Below are positions 22,810 through 33,935 of a DNA stretch of 64,000 nt, one piece after another (position 1 is the stretch's first letter; each line of letters starts with the position of its first letter). The DNA comes from Linyphia triangularis (taxonomy: Eukaryota > Arthropoda > Arachnida > Araneae > Linyphiidae): the NCBI GenBank assembly GCA_963978545.1, contig OZ021721.1, positions 99,435,918 through 99,499,917 of the forward strand, written 5' to 3'. Made by a program: the position numbers and the translations under genes. Below the pieces are notes generated by a model. It made no database searches. It was not told the DNA's origin and worked only from the letters and a program-made list of their open reading frames with translations.

Positions 22810-24799
22810 ATTCTTATGCCATATTATTTATTCTTTCTTCGTGTGTATACAAGTCAAACTTGAGGTCATCCTGGCCAGTGTTTTTACCAGCTTTTTGATA
22901 GTTGAACTTTAATTATAATAACAAGTGGATATTTTATAATTAAACTTCAACTTCCAAAAGTTTCATCATTTCAAAAGCATGGCATTTTTCTTATGGCAAA
23001 GCATGAATTTCAAAAAGCAATGTTAAGACATAAGAAAATAATATAATAAAATAAGGTTTTTTTCCCTATGCCGTACCGTTTCCACCTTCTTCGAGTACAT
23101 GCAGGTCAAACTTGAGGTCATCCTGACCAGTGTTTTTGATAGATTTCGTGAGTTGAACTTTAATTATAAACACCTTATATTAATAGCAGCTTCTGTGAAT
23201 TTATGTTTAAAAAAATCTTGACTTAAAACAAACATCCCTTTTACCAAACGAAGAAAAATCCGAAATAAAATCAAGAATATGGAATCCCCTGACGAGATTC
23301 CAGAAAAACAATTGTAAAAGCATGATTTTTGGGAAGAAACAAAATTCTTTTAAACATGCTTAATATTCCAGAAGTCGTAAATTCACAATATGTGACTCTT
23401 AAAGAAAAGCCTCTTATTGATTCAGTAAAGACCTTTTCACAAAAATATTACCTAGACTATTTTTTTTTCTTAGTCTGATTTTAACAATTCTTCTCTTACG
23501 CCTACATCCACTTTCCGCCTTCCAATTTCTAGGCATTCTTAAAATATAATTTATTTTATTTTAAAGTTTATAGACCCAATCATCCAACTTTTTGTCTCGT
23601 ATTTCTTTTGCGGACGAAAATTCTTTGATTTACCGAAATACTTTAAGTGTTTACCTCGAGTCTGGCTTCAAGAAGTTATGCACATAAAATGGCTTATTAA
23701 ATTCTGTTTTGATAATTTTATCTATTACTAGTCCTAGCGTTGCTTGGCTTACGAAAAAAGGTAGAATCTTGTGACGCCAGGGGATGGTTATAGCAATTTA
23801 TTAACTGTTTTTAATAAATAAATAAATAAAAAGGCTACTTGTGTGGTGTAAATTGTCACTAGACATCACATTTTGACTTCACTTGGTGTTCAAAAATTAT
23901 CATTATGTTTTGCTAAAAAATATAACTCGTCAAAGCTTGGAATTTTCTTAACTCAAAATTTGTGATCTAGTTTAATTTTTTCAATTTTCTAAATCATCTT
24001 GCTTAATTTTTCCAGTAATCACTTGTCTAAAATTGTTCTTTGAAAGATATTTCGCCATTATTAGTATAGTTAGTATGTTACCCAATTTACAAACAATCAT
24101 GACTGAATTGTGTATGTGTATATAATAATGGTTTAATACTGCTAAAATTATCCCTTTTTTAGAGTTAATTAGAGTTTATAACAATACTGTAGCTGAAATA
24201 AAAAAATTCAGGAATTTTTTTCGTTGAAGTATATGTTGAATTCTAAACATATTTTCCAATGCTTAAATTTTCACCGAAGTTAAGTAAAGTATAACAATTT
24301 GTTGAAAAGTTTTTGGAAATTTTTAATATTTTGTACCAATCATAAATAACCAATTTATTAAGAATTCTGAATATTCTACGATTATCAAACAGTACATTTC
24401 CAATTCGTAAAAATTGCTTGTCTTTCTTATGTAAAAAGGGAATGCAACTATCTATACTCCTTACAAGCACATAATTAAAGACTATCTTAGAATTGCTATA
24501 GCTACATGCTAGATATCATGATGAGGTTATTTAAAAAAATATTATATCAAATATTTATATAAATTATAAATTGATTAGGCTTAAAAGTATCGAAAAGAAA
24601 CATAGCATCAATGGCACCACTAAGACCAAACATAGGTAGATACTGGATACCGGACCTTAATTTCCCTCATCCAGTAAAGCGTAGCAGAGGAGAGAGTTAC
24701 GTTGGACATTCCTAAAAGTTTTAAACCTACATCCAGAGTTATGAATTTACTTATAGAATTTGACTATCATAATGTAGAAAAGTGTCAATGTAGAAAAGA
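22810..24799. repeat. Block C copy 2 plus block E (tandem unit 1)
   Basis: With the hAT-type element before it, this forms a unit that recurs at a spacing of about 3.12 kb: TTATGCCATATTATTTATTC is at about 22814 and 25930. Block E, about 24590-24799, contains CATAGGTAGATACTGGATAC uninterrupted. In tandem unit 2 the same point is split by the 4.77-kb insertion, so this is the empty-site reference. Frames at 24243-24470 and 24702-24908 are unrecognised. Confidence 0.82.
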
Positions 24800-24807
24800 C
24801 TGCAATG

Positions 24808-25549
24808 CATGGGCGCCCCCAGGAATATTTGCAAGGGTGTGCGAGACTAGATTTTTATCAAAATCATTAATTTTTTTAGAAATGTTAATTAATAATTATG
24901 CATTATAAGTTATACTCTTTGAGAATAGTTAGAATTCATGGTATATATTTTTGAAACCGCAACCCTATTCAAGAGAGAAAAAAAAATACAAAAGTGTAAA
25001 ACTATTAAAATATATATTTTTAACGATTTTTTTTATCATCCAACTAGATTTCACGGTATTCAAGAGACAGTGTTTAGAATAAAGGAACTTGAAGATGCAA
25101 AAATACAGAAAAGTACAATTATTGTATTTCTTCCAAGTTTCGGATACGATAAAAAAAAATCAAAACGAAATACGAAGGCAGTGTTGGAATATGTTCAGTT
25201 GAATTCTAAAAATAGATTTCAAATTAGTATATCTGATGACTTAAAAAACAAAAGATTTTTCTAGAATTTTGAGAACTACACAGGAAATGATTATACAGTA
25301 AAATAAATAATTACTTCAACTCATCAGAAAATCATAGACAACAAGAGCCAGAAAATGGTCACGCAAGTAGCTATAAAAAACGACATAGGAAAGAAACAAA
25401 AGACTTAATTAATAGGAAAAAAATGCTCATTGTAACATAAAAGTATAAACGACATATGTGCTTTTTTTTTCCTTTGAATATAAATCTTTTCCCTCATTTT
25501 TTTTTAAATTTTCAAGATCCAGGAGGTGCACTCTCCTGGTGAGCCCATG
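24808..25549. mobile_element. hAT-type element with GGGCGCCCCCAG ends (copy 2)
   Basis: Left end CATGGGCGCCCCCAGG; right end decayed to CTCTCCTGGTGAGCCCATG. Flanks CTGCAATG (24800-24807) and CTTCAATG (25550-25557) match at 7 of 8 positions. An open frame of 108 codons runs at 24938-25264 on the plus strand and includes a Lys-rich segment after VFLPSFGYD. I do not recognise it, and the paralogue in copy 1 is interrupted by stops, so I do not call it a gene. Confidence 0.75.
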
Positions 25550-25929
25550 CTTCAATGTCTGTCCATACTAAAATTAATTAATACCAGGGCACACAATTTG
25601 AAGTAAACTTTGCTAATAACTTATACATAAATATCCATTTTACGTCATAAACTCCGATTTTCATAGAAAATATTCTTAAATTTTACTTCATTGAAACTGA
25701 AGAAAAACTTTGAATAAAGTATGTCTCTCTGAGCGTTAAAGAAAAGAAAGCGATGAAATGGTTTCATAAATAATATATAATGAATAATGGTATTGTACAG
25801 CTTTTGAAAGTTGAACATTAATTATAAAGTTCAACTTTCAAAAACCATTCAGAATGATCTGAAACTTTACCACGAAATGAGGGGAAAAGGTTGAACAGAA
25901 AAAAATACTATTTCGAACTATTTGTATTC

Positions 25930-27243
25930 TTATGCCATATTATTTATTCTTTCTTCGTGTGTATACAAGTCAAACTTGGTGTCATCCTGGCCAGTGTTTT
26001 TGCCAGCTTTTTTATAGTTGAACTTTAATTATAATAATCCATGGATATTTGATAATTAAACTTCAACTTCCAAAAGTTTCATCAATTCAAAAGCATGGCA
26101 TTTTTCTTATGGCAAAACATGGATTTCAAAAAGCAATGTTAAGACATAAGAAAAATAATATATTAAAGTAAAGTTTTTTTCCTTTTGCCATATCGTTTCC
26201 ACCTTCTTCGAGTACATGCAGGTCATACTTGAGGTCATCCTGACCAGTGTTTTTGCCAGATTTCGTGAGTTGAACTTTAATTATAAACACCCTATATTAA
26301 TAGCAGCTTCTTTGAATTTATGTTTAAAAAAAATCTTAAAACAAACATCCTTTTTACCAAACGAAGAAAAATCTGAAATAAAATCAAGAATATGGTATCC
26401 CCTGACGAGATTCCAGAAAAACAATTCTAAAAGCTTGATTTTTGTGGAAGAAACAAAATTCTTTTAAGCATGCTTAATATTCAAGGCATCTCAAATTCAC
26501 AATATGTGATTCTTAAAGAAAAGGCTCTTATTGATTCAGTAAAGACCTTTTCACAAAAATATTACCTAGACTATTTTTTTTCTTAGTCTGATTTTAACAA
26601 TTCTCCTCTTACGTCTGCATCCACTTTCCGCCTTCCAATTTCTAGGCCATTCTTGAAATATAATTTATTTTATTTTAAAGTTTATAGACCCCCAATCATC
26701 CAACTTTTTGTCTCGTATTTCTTTTGCGGACGAAAATTCTTTTGATTGGTATTTTACAGCTAAAATTATCCCTTTTTTAGAGTTAATTAGAGTTTATAAC
26801 AATACTGTAGCTGAATTAAAAAATTTCAGGAATTTTTTCGTTGAAGTATATATTGAATTCTAAACCTATTTTCCAATGCTTAAATTTTCACAGAAGTTAA
26901 GTAAAGTATAACAGTTTGTTGAAAAGTTTTTGGAAATTTTTAATATTTTGTACCAATCATAAATAACCAATTTATTAAGAATTCTGAATATTCTACGATT
27001 ATCAAACAGTACGTTTCCAATCCGTAAAAATTGCTTGTCGTTCTTATGTAAAAAGGGAAATGCAACTATCTATACTCCTTACAAGCACATAATTAAAGAC
27101 TATCTTAGAATTGCTATAGCTACATGCTAGAAATCATGATGAGGTTATTTAAAAAAATATTATATCAAAAATTTATATAAATTAATTAGGCTTAAAAGTA
27201 TCAAAAAGAAACACAGCGTCAATGGCGCCACTAAGACTGAGCA
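25930..27243. repeat. Block C copy 3 plus start of block E (tandem unit 2)
   Basis: Follows copy 2 closely, except that about 510 bp are missing at about 26745: the text jumps from GACGAAAATTCTTTTGATT to GCTAAAATTATCCC, which in copy 2 are at 23620 and 24140. It ends in CACTAAGACTGAGCA, where the CACTA-like insertion begins. Confidence 0.82.
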
Positions 27244-27435
27244 CACAGCAAATGGAAATGTCTTAAAATAAGACACAAAATTGTCTTAAACAAGTGGCAC
27301 TGTTTTAAGATCTAAAATGGTGTCTTAATCTTTAAGACACTTGAAGTGTCTTAAAATGGGGTATTTTCAGACGTTTAGACTGTCTGAATTGGGGATATTT
27401 TCAGACAGTTGATGTGTCTGAAAGGGTTGTTTATG

Positions 27436-28069
27436 TTACCTTTCAGATGTTGGGAAGCTAAAAATACATTTATTTAAATTAAAATGCAATAAATGAGCTT
27501 GTGTTAAATTACAAATTTTTATTAAAATAAAAGTCAAAATAACTTTTTGTTGACTATGTTTCACTTTCCTGGTAAATTTAAGCATGGGATTGCAAAACTG
27601 CAACACAACTGTTAATAATAGGCACACAACTATTAATATATCCAAGCAAGGGATTTGGGACTTAATGTAAATATATGTATTGGGATAAAATGGACATTGT
27701 ATTGTGGCTGAATCTTAAATAGAAAAGGTTTGACTTCCAAGATTGTATCACAGTTTTAAGTTGCTTTTTACAAGTCAATTTTAACATCAAATAACAAGCG
27801 TGATGTAAACACTTATATAGTAGTTGCATTGGCAAGTCTAAGATACATTATGTGGCAACATAAACTTATTTGAATGATGAATCAAGCAGTAATAATCTAA
27901 TTATTCTCCATCTGGGAATTTAACTTGTTTATAACATTTCCCTATAATAACACTACATAATAAACACTACAATGCTTCAATTATTGTCGAATAGTTGAAG
28001 CAGATATAGGACTTTAAAAAAAAAAAAAACTTTAAAAGATGCATAAAAGATAAACAATTAAAACAAGAA
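27436..28069. other. Interior of CACTA-like element, no recognised coding
   Basis: A 69-codon minus-strand frame at 27436-27645 opens just inside the subterminal repeats. I do not recognise it. The rest is AT-rich. Confidence 0.4.
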
Positions 28070-28650
28070 GGCATAGAAGTATCTGTAAGGAGACATTTCA
28101 GAATATGGAGGTAGAGTATATTAAATTTGAAAAGTATGCAAGTTGTGCAAAAATTTTTGCGTTTCTGAAAACGTCAGTTTCCCAAATTTTTGTATGCTTG
28201 TAAAAAAAATATGCCAGATATACAGTTGAAATTTGTTATTATGATTAAATAACATATTAAGTGCATACTAAAACTAAAATAATATTAAAATTCCAGTAAT
28301 TTGGGGATAGGACCTTTTTACAACAATTTTCCCTATCGCTGCGACTTTTCGTTAATCGTTGAGAAGCTAAAGAAGAGAGGGCATTTAAAAAACCTAAAAA
28401 AATGTAAGAAAAGGGGGAGGGTGGAATTAAATAAGGAATTTGAAATATCTGTAAAGATGGCTGCTTCAAAATACAGAGTTGAAGCACATTAAACTTGGAA
28501 AACATGCAAGTTATTAAAACTTTTATAGTTCTTTCACGTTTTCTCAAAACGTTGATTTTCCAACTTTTGGTATGCTCATATAAAAGACTATGCAAGATAT
28601 AGAATTGAAATTTTTTATGGCAATTATATAACATCTGAAGTACATATTAA
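28070..28650. repeat. Diverged 200-bp direct repeat inside the CACTA-like element
   Basis: Copy a (about 28070-28275) and copy b (about 28430-28650) share ATATCTGTAA, TATTAAA.TTGAAAA..ATGCAAGTT, AAAACG..GATTTTCC, TTTTTGTATGCT and AGATATA.A.TTGAAATTT in order. The 125-codon minus-strand frame at 28257-28634 lies across copy b and is unrecognised. Confidence 0.65.
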
Positions 28651-29957
28651 ACAAAAATATTATTCAAATCTATACAATTTAGTTTTTAATTATTATTACT
28701 TAAAAAATTGCAAATTTTCATACGCTCAACAAATTACCACGTAAAAAAACTTTCTATTATTATTTTGAGAAAGCTGATATTTAATGTAGAATATAGACAT
28801 TTCTAAGAAATAAAAAGCAAAAAAACTTTTTATTAGTTTTAAGAAGATTCCTCTACGAATGTAACCAAATTCAACTCATTGCAAATTTTTTTTTTAATCG
28901 AGTTTTGAATAAGTGATTATTAATAAATTATTAGCCTATTATTATAAACTTTTTTCTAAAATATAATTTAAAAAAGGTTTGAACAACATATGTAAAAAAA
29001 ATTTCTTCATTTTGACCAATATTCAATTTATTTCAAATGCGTTGATTTTTCTGATTTTAATGCTGTCATCGAGTACGCAGTCCTCATAATATGCAGGTCA
29101 TATCATAAATATCCTCAGATGTAATAATATGGAACATATAAGATCATTCATAAAATAAAATTCAAGGACACAATAAATTTTATCCAAATTACATCAAATC
29201 ATGCTAAATATATTTTCAAAATCATTAGTACCTGTAATATGCAACAAAACCAACAAAAATGTAATTGAATGTTAAAAACAGAAAATTTAGAATTCTGTGA
29301 GGGTGATTTAGAAATCGATCAATTAAAATTTACTGTAATAAAAGCACTGAAAATAAGATAAATAATATTACATAAACCAACTTTTTCACTAGGAATGAAG
29401 CCGTTGTGGGGACCGTTGTGCATATCAAAATAATCATTTCTGAGTTTGAGCAATTGATTGTCAAGTCACTTAAATACTATTCTACTTGTTCATGTATATA
29501 TTATTGTGAACAAATGCTTTTTAATGCTGATCAAAACATTTGACTACTTCAAGCACATAATTATTTCAAGTTTGAATACTGTTATCATTAATATCCCTCG
29601 GCGTTCAAGTTATGTTTTTTGTGACATAGTACTTACTCTCATATCATGCAATCAAAGAGTACTGCTCCAACAGCTTGGCAACGATGCTCAGTTTGGATAT
29701 GTTGCTAAGTGCTATTGAGTATGAAGTAACAGTATTAAAGGGCAATTAGAACATAGTGTATACCGTTCGTCCATGATTCAGCAGTGGCAGCAGTTCTAGA
29801 AGAGGCAAGCGATACCAACACTTCTGATCACACTTTTATTGCATCAGATTAATGAGGAATATTTTTCCTATAACCCCCAATTGAATATTAAAAAAAACAA
29901 AAAAACACTCAAGACACATTTGGGTACGTGAGAAAACTCTGGCAACAATATTTGATA
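28651..29957. other. Interior of CACTA-like element, unassigned
   Basis: AT-rich to about 29400, then less AT-rich at 29400-29860. That stretch has several short frames in all three plus phases (86 codons at 29458-29718) broken by stops. It may be a decayed coding region, possibly the transposase or cargo, but no family motif could be recognised. Confidence 0.35.
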
Positions 29958-30200
29958 CTTTTCCGTTAGACGGGTACCAAAAACCGTTAAGTCGGAAAGT
30001 TGGCGTATTATCGCCAAGCTGAAATGTTTACGCGAAAATAATATTTTGATCTAGTGAACTTTCATTTTTATTCATTAGTTTGGGAGACTGCCAAACCAAA
30101 CCTTATCATAGATTGGAAGTTATTAGTTTGAATAAGTTATTGCTGCAAATTGGCTATTTTTATCTGGTACCCGTCAAATGGAAGAATTCAAATGATGTTG
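29958..30200. mobile_element. MITE with TTCCRTTAGACGGGTACCA ends (copy 1)
   Basis: Left end TTCCGTTAGACGGGTACCAA; right end reverse-complemented TTCCATTTGACGGGTACCAG. Inside are AGTTGGCG..TTATCGCCAA, AAATGTTTACGCG and GTTAGTTTGAATAAGTTATT. The sister copy at 58138-58380 has the same order. It lies within the CACTA-like element. Confidence 0.72.
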
Positions 30201-30384
30201 TAATCATTGATCAGGAATAGGTTAATATTGGCCTATAACTCATGATCTACAGAACCAATTTGGACAAAGTTTGCTTTAATAGATAGAATTTTTGCTGAGA
30301 ATACACTTTAAATACAAAAAAAACCCGCAATTACATATGAAAATGAATGTCGTATTGCTGTCTATGCTGGAGCGAACGTGCGCC

Positions 30385-30462
30385 AACGGGATTCGAACCC
30401 AGGACTCCTAGGTCAGTAGATAGGCATGCTTACCGCTAGGCAAAAAGAACCACTAGTGCCTA
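30385..30462 (-). repeat. tRNA-like sequence, probably SINE-type promoter
   Basis: On the minus strand, TTGCCTAGCGGTAAGCATGCC is A-box-like and GGGTTCGAATCCC is a good B box, about 35 bp apart. These are the internal promoter elements of a tRNA. The flanks do not form a tRNA acceptor stem (GGTTCTT does not pair with TTGGCGC), so a tRNA-derived SINE head or decayed tRNA is likelier than a working gene. A GGAGCGAAYGTG word occurs at 30370 and 30700, possibly a flanking direct repeat. Confidence 0.55.
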
Positions 30463-30693
30463 GTTGTTGTATCTGTCATTTGTACACGAGACCACCACAT
30501 AGACACGTCGCAGTGAGTCACGAAGGGGTCGAACGATTGAGTTGCTTGTGTGCGAGTTGAGTTTGGTACATGAGAGTTGAGTGGTTGTGTGAGAGAAAAA
30601 GTTGCTTGCTGAGTTGGTAGTGTGGAGGTCGTGCAGTAAATTTTTCTGAAGGCGCCGATAGATGACAGCATGATTCAGTTGTTCGGTACCCAC

Positions 30694-31600
30694 TACTTTG
30701 GAGCGAATGTGAGCTAACTCGATAGGTTGCGATCTGGGAGATGAGTTCCTCTATTTTGGGAAGCGGATAGGCATCCAACATAGTAAATCTATTAATTGTC
30801 TGGGAGTAGTCTATGACCATTCGAGATTTTTTATTATCTCCTTTGATGACAAATGCTTGGGCTCTCCATGGGGAATTGCTTTGTTCGATGACTCCTTCAT
30901 TGATGAGTCTGTCCACTTCTTTAGCAATAAATTCACGATCCTCTGAGGGAAGACGTCTTGATTTTGTTTGAATGGGTCTACAGTCAGGCGTAAGATTTGA
31001 GAACAAGGAGACTGGTGGGACATCAGCCTTGGTCAAAGCACAGATTTCTAAGGGAGGCCTAACACAAAATGTGCAAAAGCTACATTTCCAGAACCACGAG
31101 AATTTTTAGCTTTACATACCCGCTGAAAATGTCCTTTCTTACCGCACTTGTTACAAACTACATTTTTGGCTGGGCAAGCGCTTCGAGGGTGACGATCATA
31201 GCCACAGAAGAAACATGAACCAGAGCGGGAGACAGCAGCAACTTGCTCTTCCTCGAGTATTTGATCAGACTCGGCAGTTTCCACTGCAGCAGAAGTCATC
31301 GGCTGAGGTACAGTGAGGTATGATGCAGAATGAGATTCCGCCAGTTCGAGGGCATGAGCTTGGTCGACAGCCATTTCTAAGGTAACAGAAGAGTTTTCAA
31401 GTAAACGTTCGCGGATACGGGAGCTCTTTAATCCCCTTATAAATGCATCACGAATGTATTCGTTTTTATAGAGTTCAGCAGTAACAGCTTTGAATTCACA
31501 GTTCTTGCTTAGATGTTTGAGGGCCTAAACGTATTCACTCACCATCTCGTTTGTTTGTTGACATCGGGATGCTAAGCAATGCCGCGAGAGGTTCAAATTT
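30694..31600 (-). pseudogene. Ty3/Gypsy retrotransposon gag-RT fragment, protease region missing
   Basis: Minus strand, 5' to 3'. First comes a capsid C-terminal part (DAFIRGLKSSRIRERLLEN, encoded about 31390-31480) with one in-frame TAG upstream near 31527. Next is a nucleocapsid with two CX2CX4HX4C zinc knuckles (CFFCGYDRHPRSAC and CNKCGKKGHFQRVC, about 31110-31215). After only about 30 bp the N-terminal part of a reverse transcriptase follows: DREFIAKEVDRLINEG, SNSPWRAQAFVIK, MVIDYSQTINRFT, DAYPLPKIEELI. It frameshifts near 30740, before the catalytic YxDD. Protease, the rest of RT, RNase H and integrase are absent. The gag-to-RT join implies an internal deletion. It cannot be active. Confidence 0.85.
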
Positions 31601-31790
31601 GCTACATGATGTTTTGTTTACGTTTCTCAACTGGCGAGAGTGTTGCCAGGTTCGATACATGGAAAATCACAACAACAACTTTGGATTTCTGTGAAAAACA
31701 ACACTTTTTTTGGGATCCTTCAAAATTTAAAGGTATTCCTTTTAGTTGGTAAATGAACTTGAATGATATAATTGCTACGGCCCATGGTCG
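31601..31790. other. Unassigned sequence before the right subterminal repeats
   Basis: No gene called. The minus-strand frame at 31602-31937 runs through the repeated GTCTGAA words and is a by-product. Confidence 0.4.
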
Positions 31791-32014
31791 TACTGTCTGA
31801 AAGAGAGAAGCGTCTGAATTTTGGAAATGTCTGAATTTGGTTCGAAGTGTCTTATTTTCAGTTACTTGTTGTGACTGAAAGCAATTTAAGACCCGTGTAA
31901 TGTCTGAAATTCGAAGAAGTAAACCACCTTTGTGCAAAATAAGTCACCTAGTGTGTCTGAAATGAATTTTTCAGACATTTTGTGTCTAAATTTAAGACAC
32001 CAGCATTTACAGTG

Positions 32015-32190
32015 CATAGGTAGATACTGGATACTGAATACCGGACCTTAATTTTATTCATCCAGTAAAGCGTAGCAGAGGAGAGAGTTACGTTGAATAT
32101 TCCTTAAGTTTTATACCTACATCCAGAGTTATGAATTTATTTATAGAATTTGACTATCTTAATGTAAAAAAGTGTTTCAAAGCTCTAACA
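32015..32190. repeat. Block E, remainder of tandem unit 2
   Basis: CATAGGTAGATACTGGATAC through GAATTTGACTATCTTAATG matches 24631-24785 and resumes the sequence broken at 27243. It contains GTAAAGCGTAGCAGAGGAGA in both copies. There is no second hAT element after it. Confidence 0.8.
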
Positions 32191-32518
32191 TTTATTATCG
32201 AAAGTCTTCTACTGGAAAGCTCCAATAGCAGTCATTTCCAAAATGGTGGCTGATCAGCCTTGCTGGCACCCAATGCATGAACGTCCCACTCTTCAAAATA
32301 TGTGACGTCACCAACAGAATATAATTAATCTCAGTTGCACATTCATTAACACTGATCTTCAGCTACAACTTATGTATAGTGCATGCTTGATTATTGACTT
32401 GAAGTCGAAAAAGTCTTAATAATCACCATAAAGGTCTATATAACCAACTTCATTCCAAACTAGTAAGAATATGTTTCTAACTATAGGCAACCTATAACAT
32501 AGTATAATGGGAAGAAGG
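32191..32518. other. Unassigned spacer
   Basis: No gene or repeat identified. A GTGACGTCAC palindrome at about 32301 is a CRE-like word but has no promoter context. Confidence 0.4.
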
Positions 32519-32520
32519 TA

Positions 32521-32990
32521 CAGGGTAGTAACATAAAGAAACATAAACACATAAAGAAACTTATACGATACATGAACCTTTAGCTTCCGTCCCGTTCAAC
32601 AGATCTAGATGAGATTTCAGGAATAGTTATTCAAAGGTATGAGTTCTGGATTCTGTGAATGGGGGCAAAAAAATGGCACTAACGGTTATGAATATAGTTG
32701 CAGAAACTCGAAACTTTTGAATGGCAACACCTACATTTTCCTGTAGCAAAATGCTCAGCGCATGCTAAAACCCTAAAGAGCATTGGAACGGCACGTGTAT
32801 CACAAAAAAAACAGACGCGTTATGCGCGCACAAAAACCAGCTCTGCGAATGGTCAACAAAAACGCGATCGGGGCTCATGGTGGAAATTTGCATATGACAG
32901 AGGCCAAAGTTCACATGTGTGCCATCACAGGCAATTGTATAGGTTTTCTATGTGCAAATTTCCTCCGTGAGCCCCAATCGTGTTTTTTTT

Positions 32991-33021
<31 letters not shown>

Positions 33022-33320
33022 TCGTTTGCAGAGATTTCGTGTGCGTACATAACGCGTCCATTTTTTGTTATACGCATACCGCTCCAACGCTTTTTAGAGT
33101 TTTCCCATGAACTGAGCATTTTGTGACAAGAATAGATAGGTGTTGCTGTTCGAACATTTTGAGTTTCTGTAACTATAACCGTAACCGTCATTTTATTGCC
33201 ATTCACAGAATTTCGAGATCATATTTCTGAATAACTATAACTGAAATCTCATCTCGATCTGTTGAACGGAACGGTCGCTAGAGATCTATATATTGGCAAA
33301 GTTTCTTTATGACCACCCTG
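32521..33320. mobile_element. Tc1/mariner-type foldback element, 800 bp, TA flanks
   Basis: TA (32519-32520) precedes CAGGGTAGTAACATAAAGAAAC. The right end, GTTTCTTTATGACCACCCTG, is followed by TA (33321-33322). The whole element is an imperfect palindrome: CGTTCAACAGATCTAGATGAG faces CATCTCGATCTGTTGAACG, and GATCGGGGCTCATGGTGGAA faces TTCCTCCGTGAGCCCCAATC. Frames at 32698-32970 and 32925-33206 are mirror images from the two arms. The T-run and TATATA tract near 32982-33018 lie in the right arm. No transposase. Confidence 0.82.
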
Positions 33321-33322
33321 TA

Positions 33323-33933
33323 TTCAGTTGGTATCAGCTGCTGGCAGAGTAGAAACCACTTATAAGTTATCCAGAAGTTATAATTAAAGATCAGTATTCA
33401 ATAATTATTTGAATCTTTACATTTAAGTTGACAATCAGAGGTTTGCCTGGCCACGTGATCAAACTCTTTAGTGGTTTGAGTTAAAAGTTTTCCGGAAACT
33501 CGTCAATGTCTACTGATGATGAGTTCTTTCTAACTTAAAGCCTACTTTAAAAATTAATTAATTATTTTAATTATTTATTCATATTGTTCTCAAGTTTATA
33601 GAATATATGAGGTAAAATTATTTCCATTAGTATTATAAATCTTTTTGAAAACTTTTGAGGATAAAATGAAGTGAATTAAGACCAACAAAACGTTTCATTT
33701 CAACGTTAAAAACGTTTGAAATAAAAATAAAAAGCAGCTTTTGGCAACAGTTTATTCAAAATTCTTCAGTGAGAAACTACGGAACTGTGAGGTGGATCGT
33801 CTGATGATGACGTTATTCAAATTTTCAGTCAATCGCAAAAAAAAAATATTAATAATAATAATAATTAATTGAAAGCAAATACTGAATCTGATCACTTCGA
33901 GATATCTACAGCCGATCTTTTAGTGTTCCAAAG
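33323..33933. other. AT-rich spacer, no feature seen
   Basis: Contains an A-run followed by an AATAATAATAATAAT stretch near 33838-33864. No gene supported. Confidence 0.5.
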
Positions 33934-33935
33934 TA

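Larger units (their letters stand above)
27244..32014. mobile_element. CACTA/EnSpm-like insertion, 4771 bp
   Basis: The left end reads CACAGCAAATGG and the right end reverse-complemented CACTGTAAATGC. The next bases on each side are rich in short direct and inverted copies of TGTCTTAAA, AAGACAC and GTCTGAAA (about 27260-27430 and 31790-32010). CACTG-type ends with subterminal arrays are the architecture of CACTA (EnSpm) elements. The duplicated block E at 24631 is an empty site (CATAGGTAGATACTGG), which fixes the limits and shows a likely 2-bp CA duplication. No transposase was recognised, and the interior carries other repeats, so this copy is non-autonomous or decayed. Confidence 0.7.

Noticed and set aside
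24938..25264. 108-codon frame inside a hAT-type element as a gene
   Set aside because: The nearly identical paralogue in the other tandem unit is interrupted by stops, and no family is recognised.
30385..30462. Functional tRNA gene
   Set aside because: A and B boxes are good, but the ends do not pair as an acceptor stem and no CCA-side discriminator context fits.
32698..33206. Two 90-codon frames on opposite strands as a divergent gene pair
   Set aside because: They are mirror translations of the two arms of a palindromic mariner-type element.
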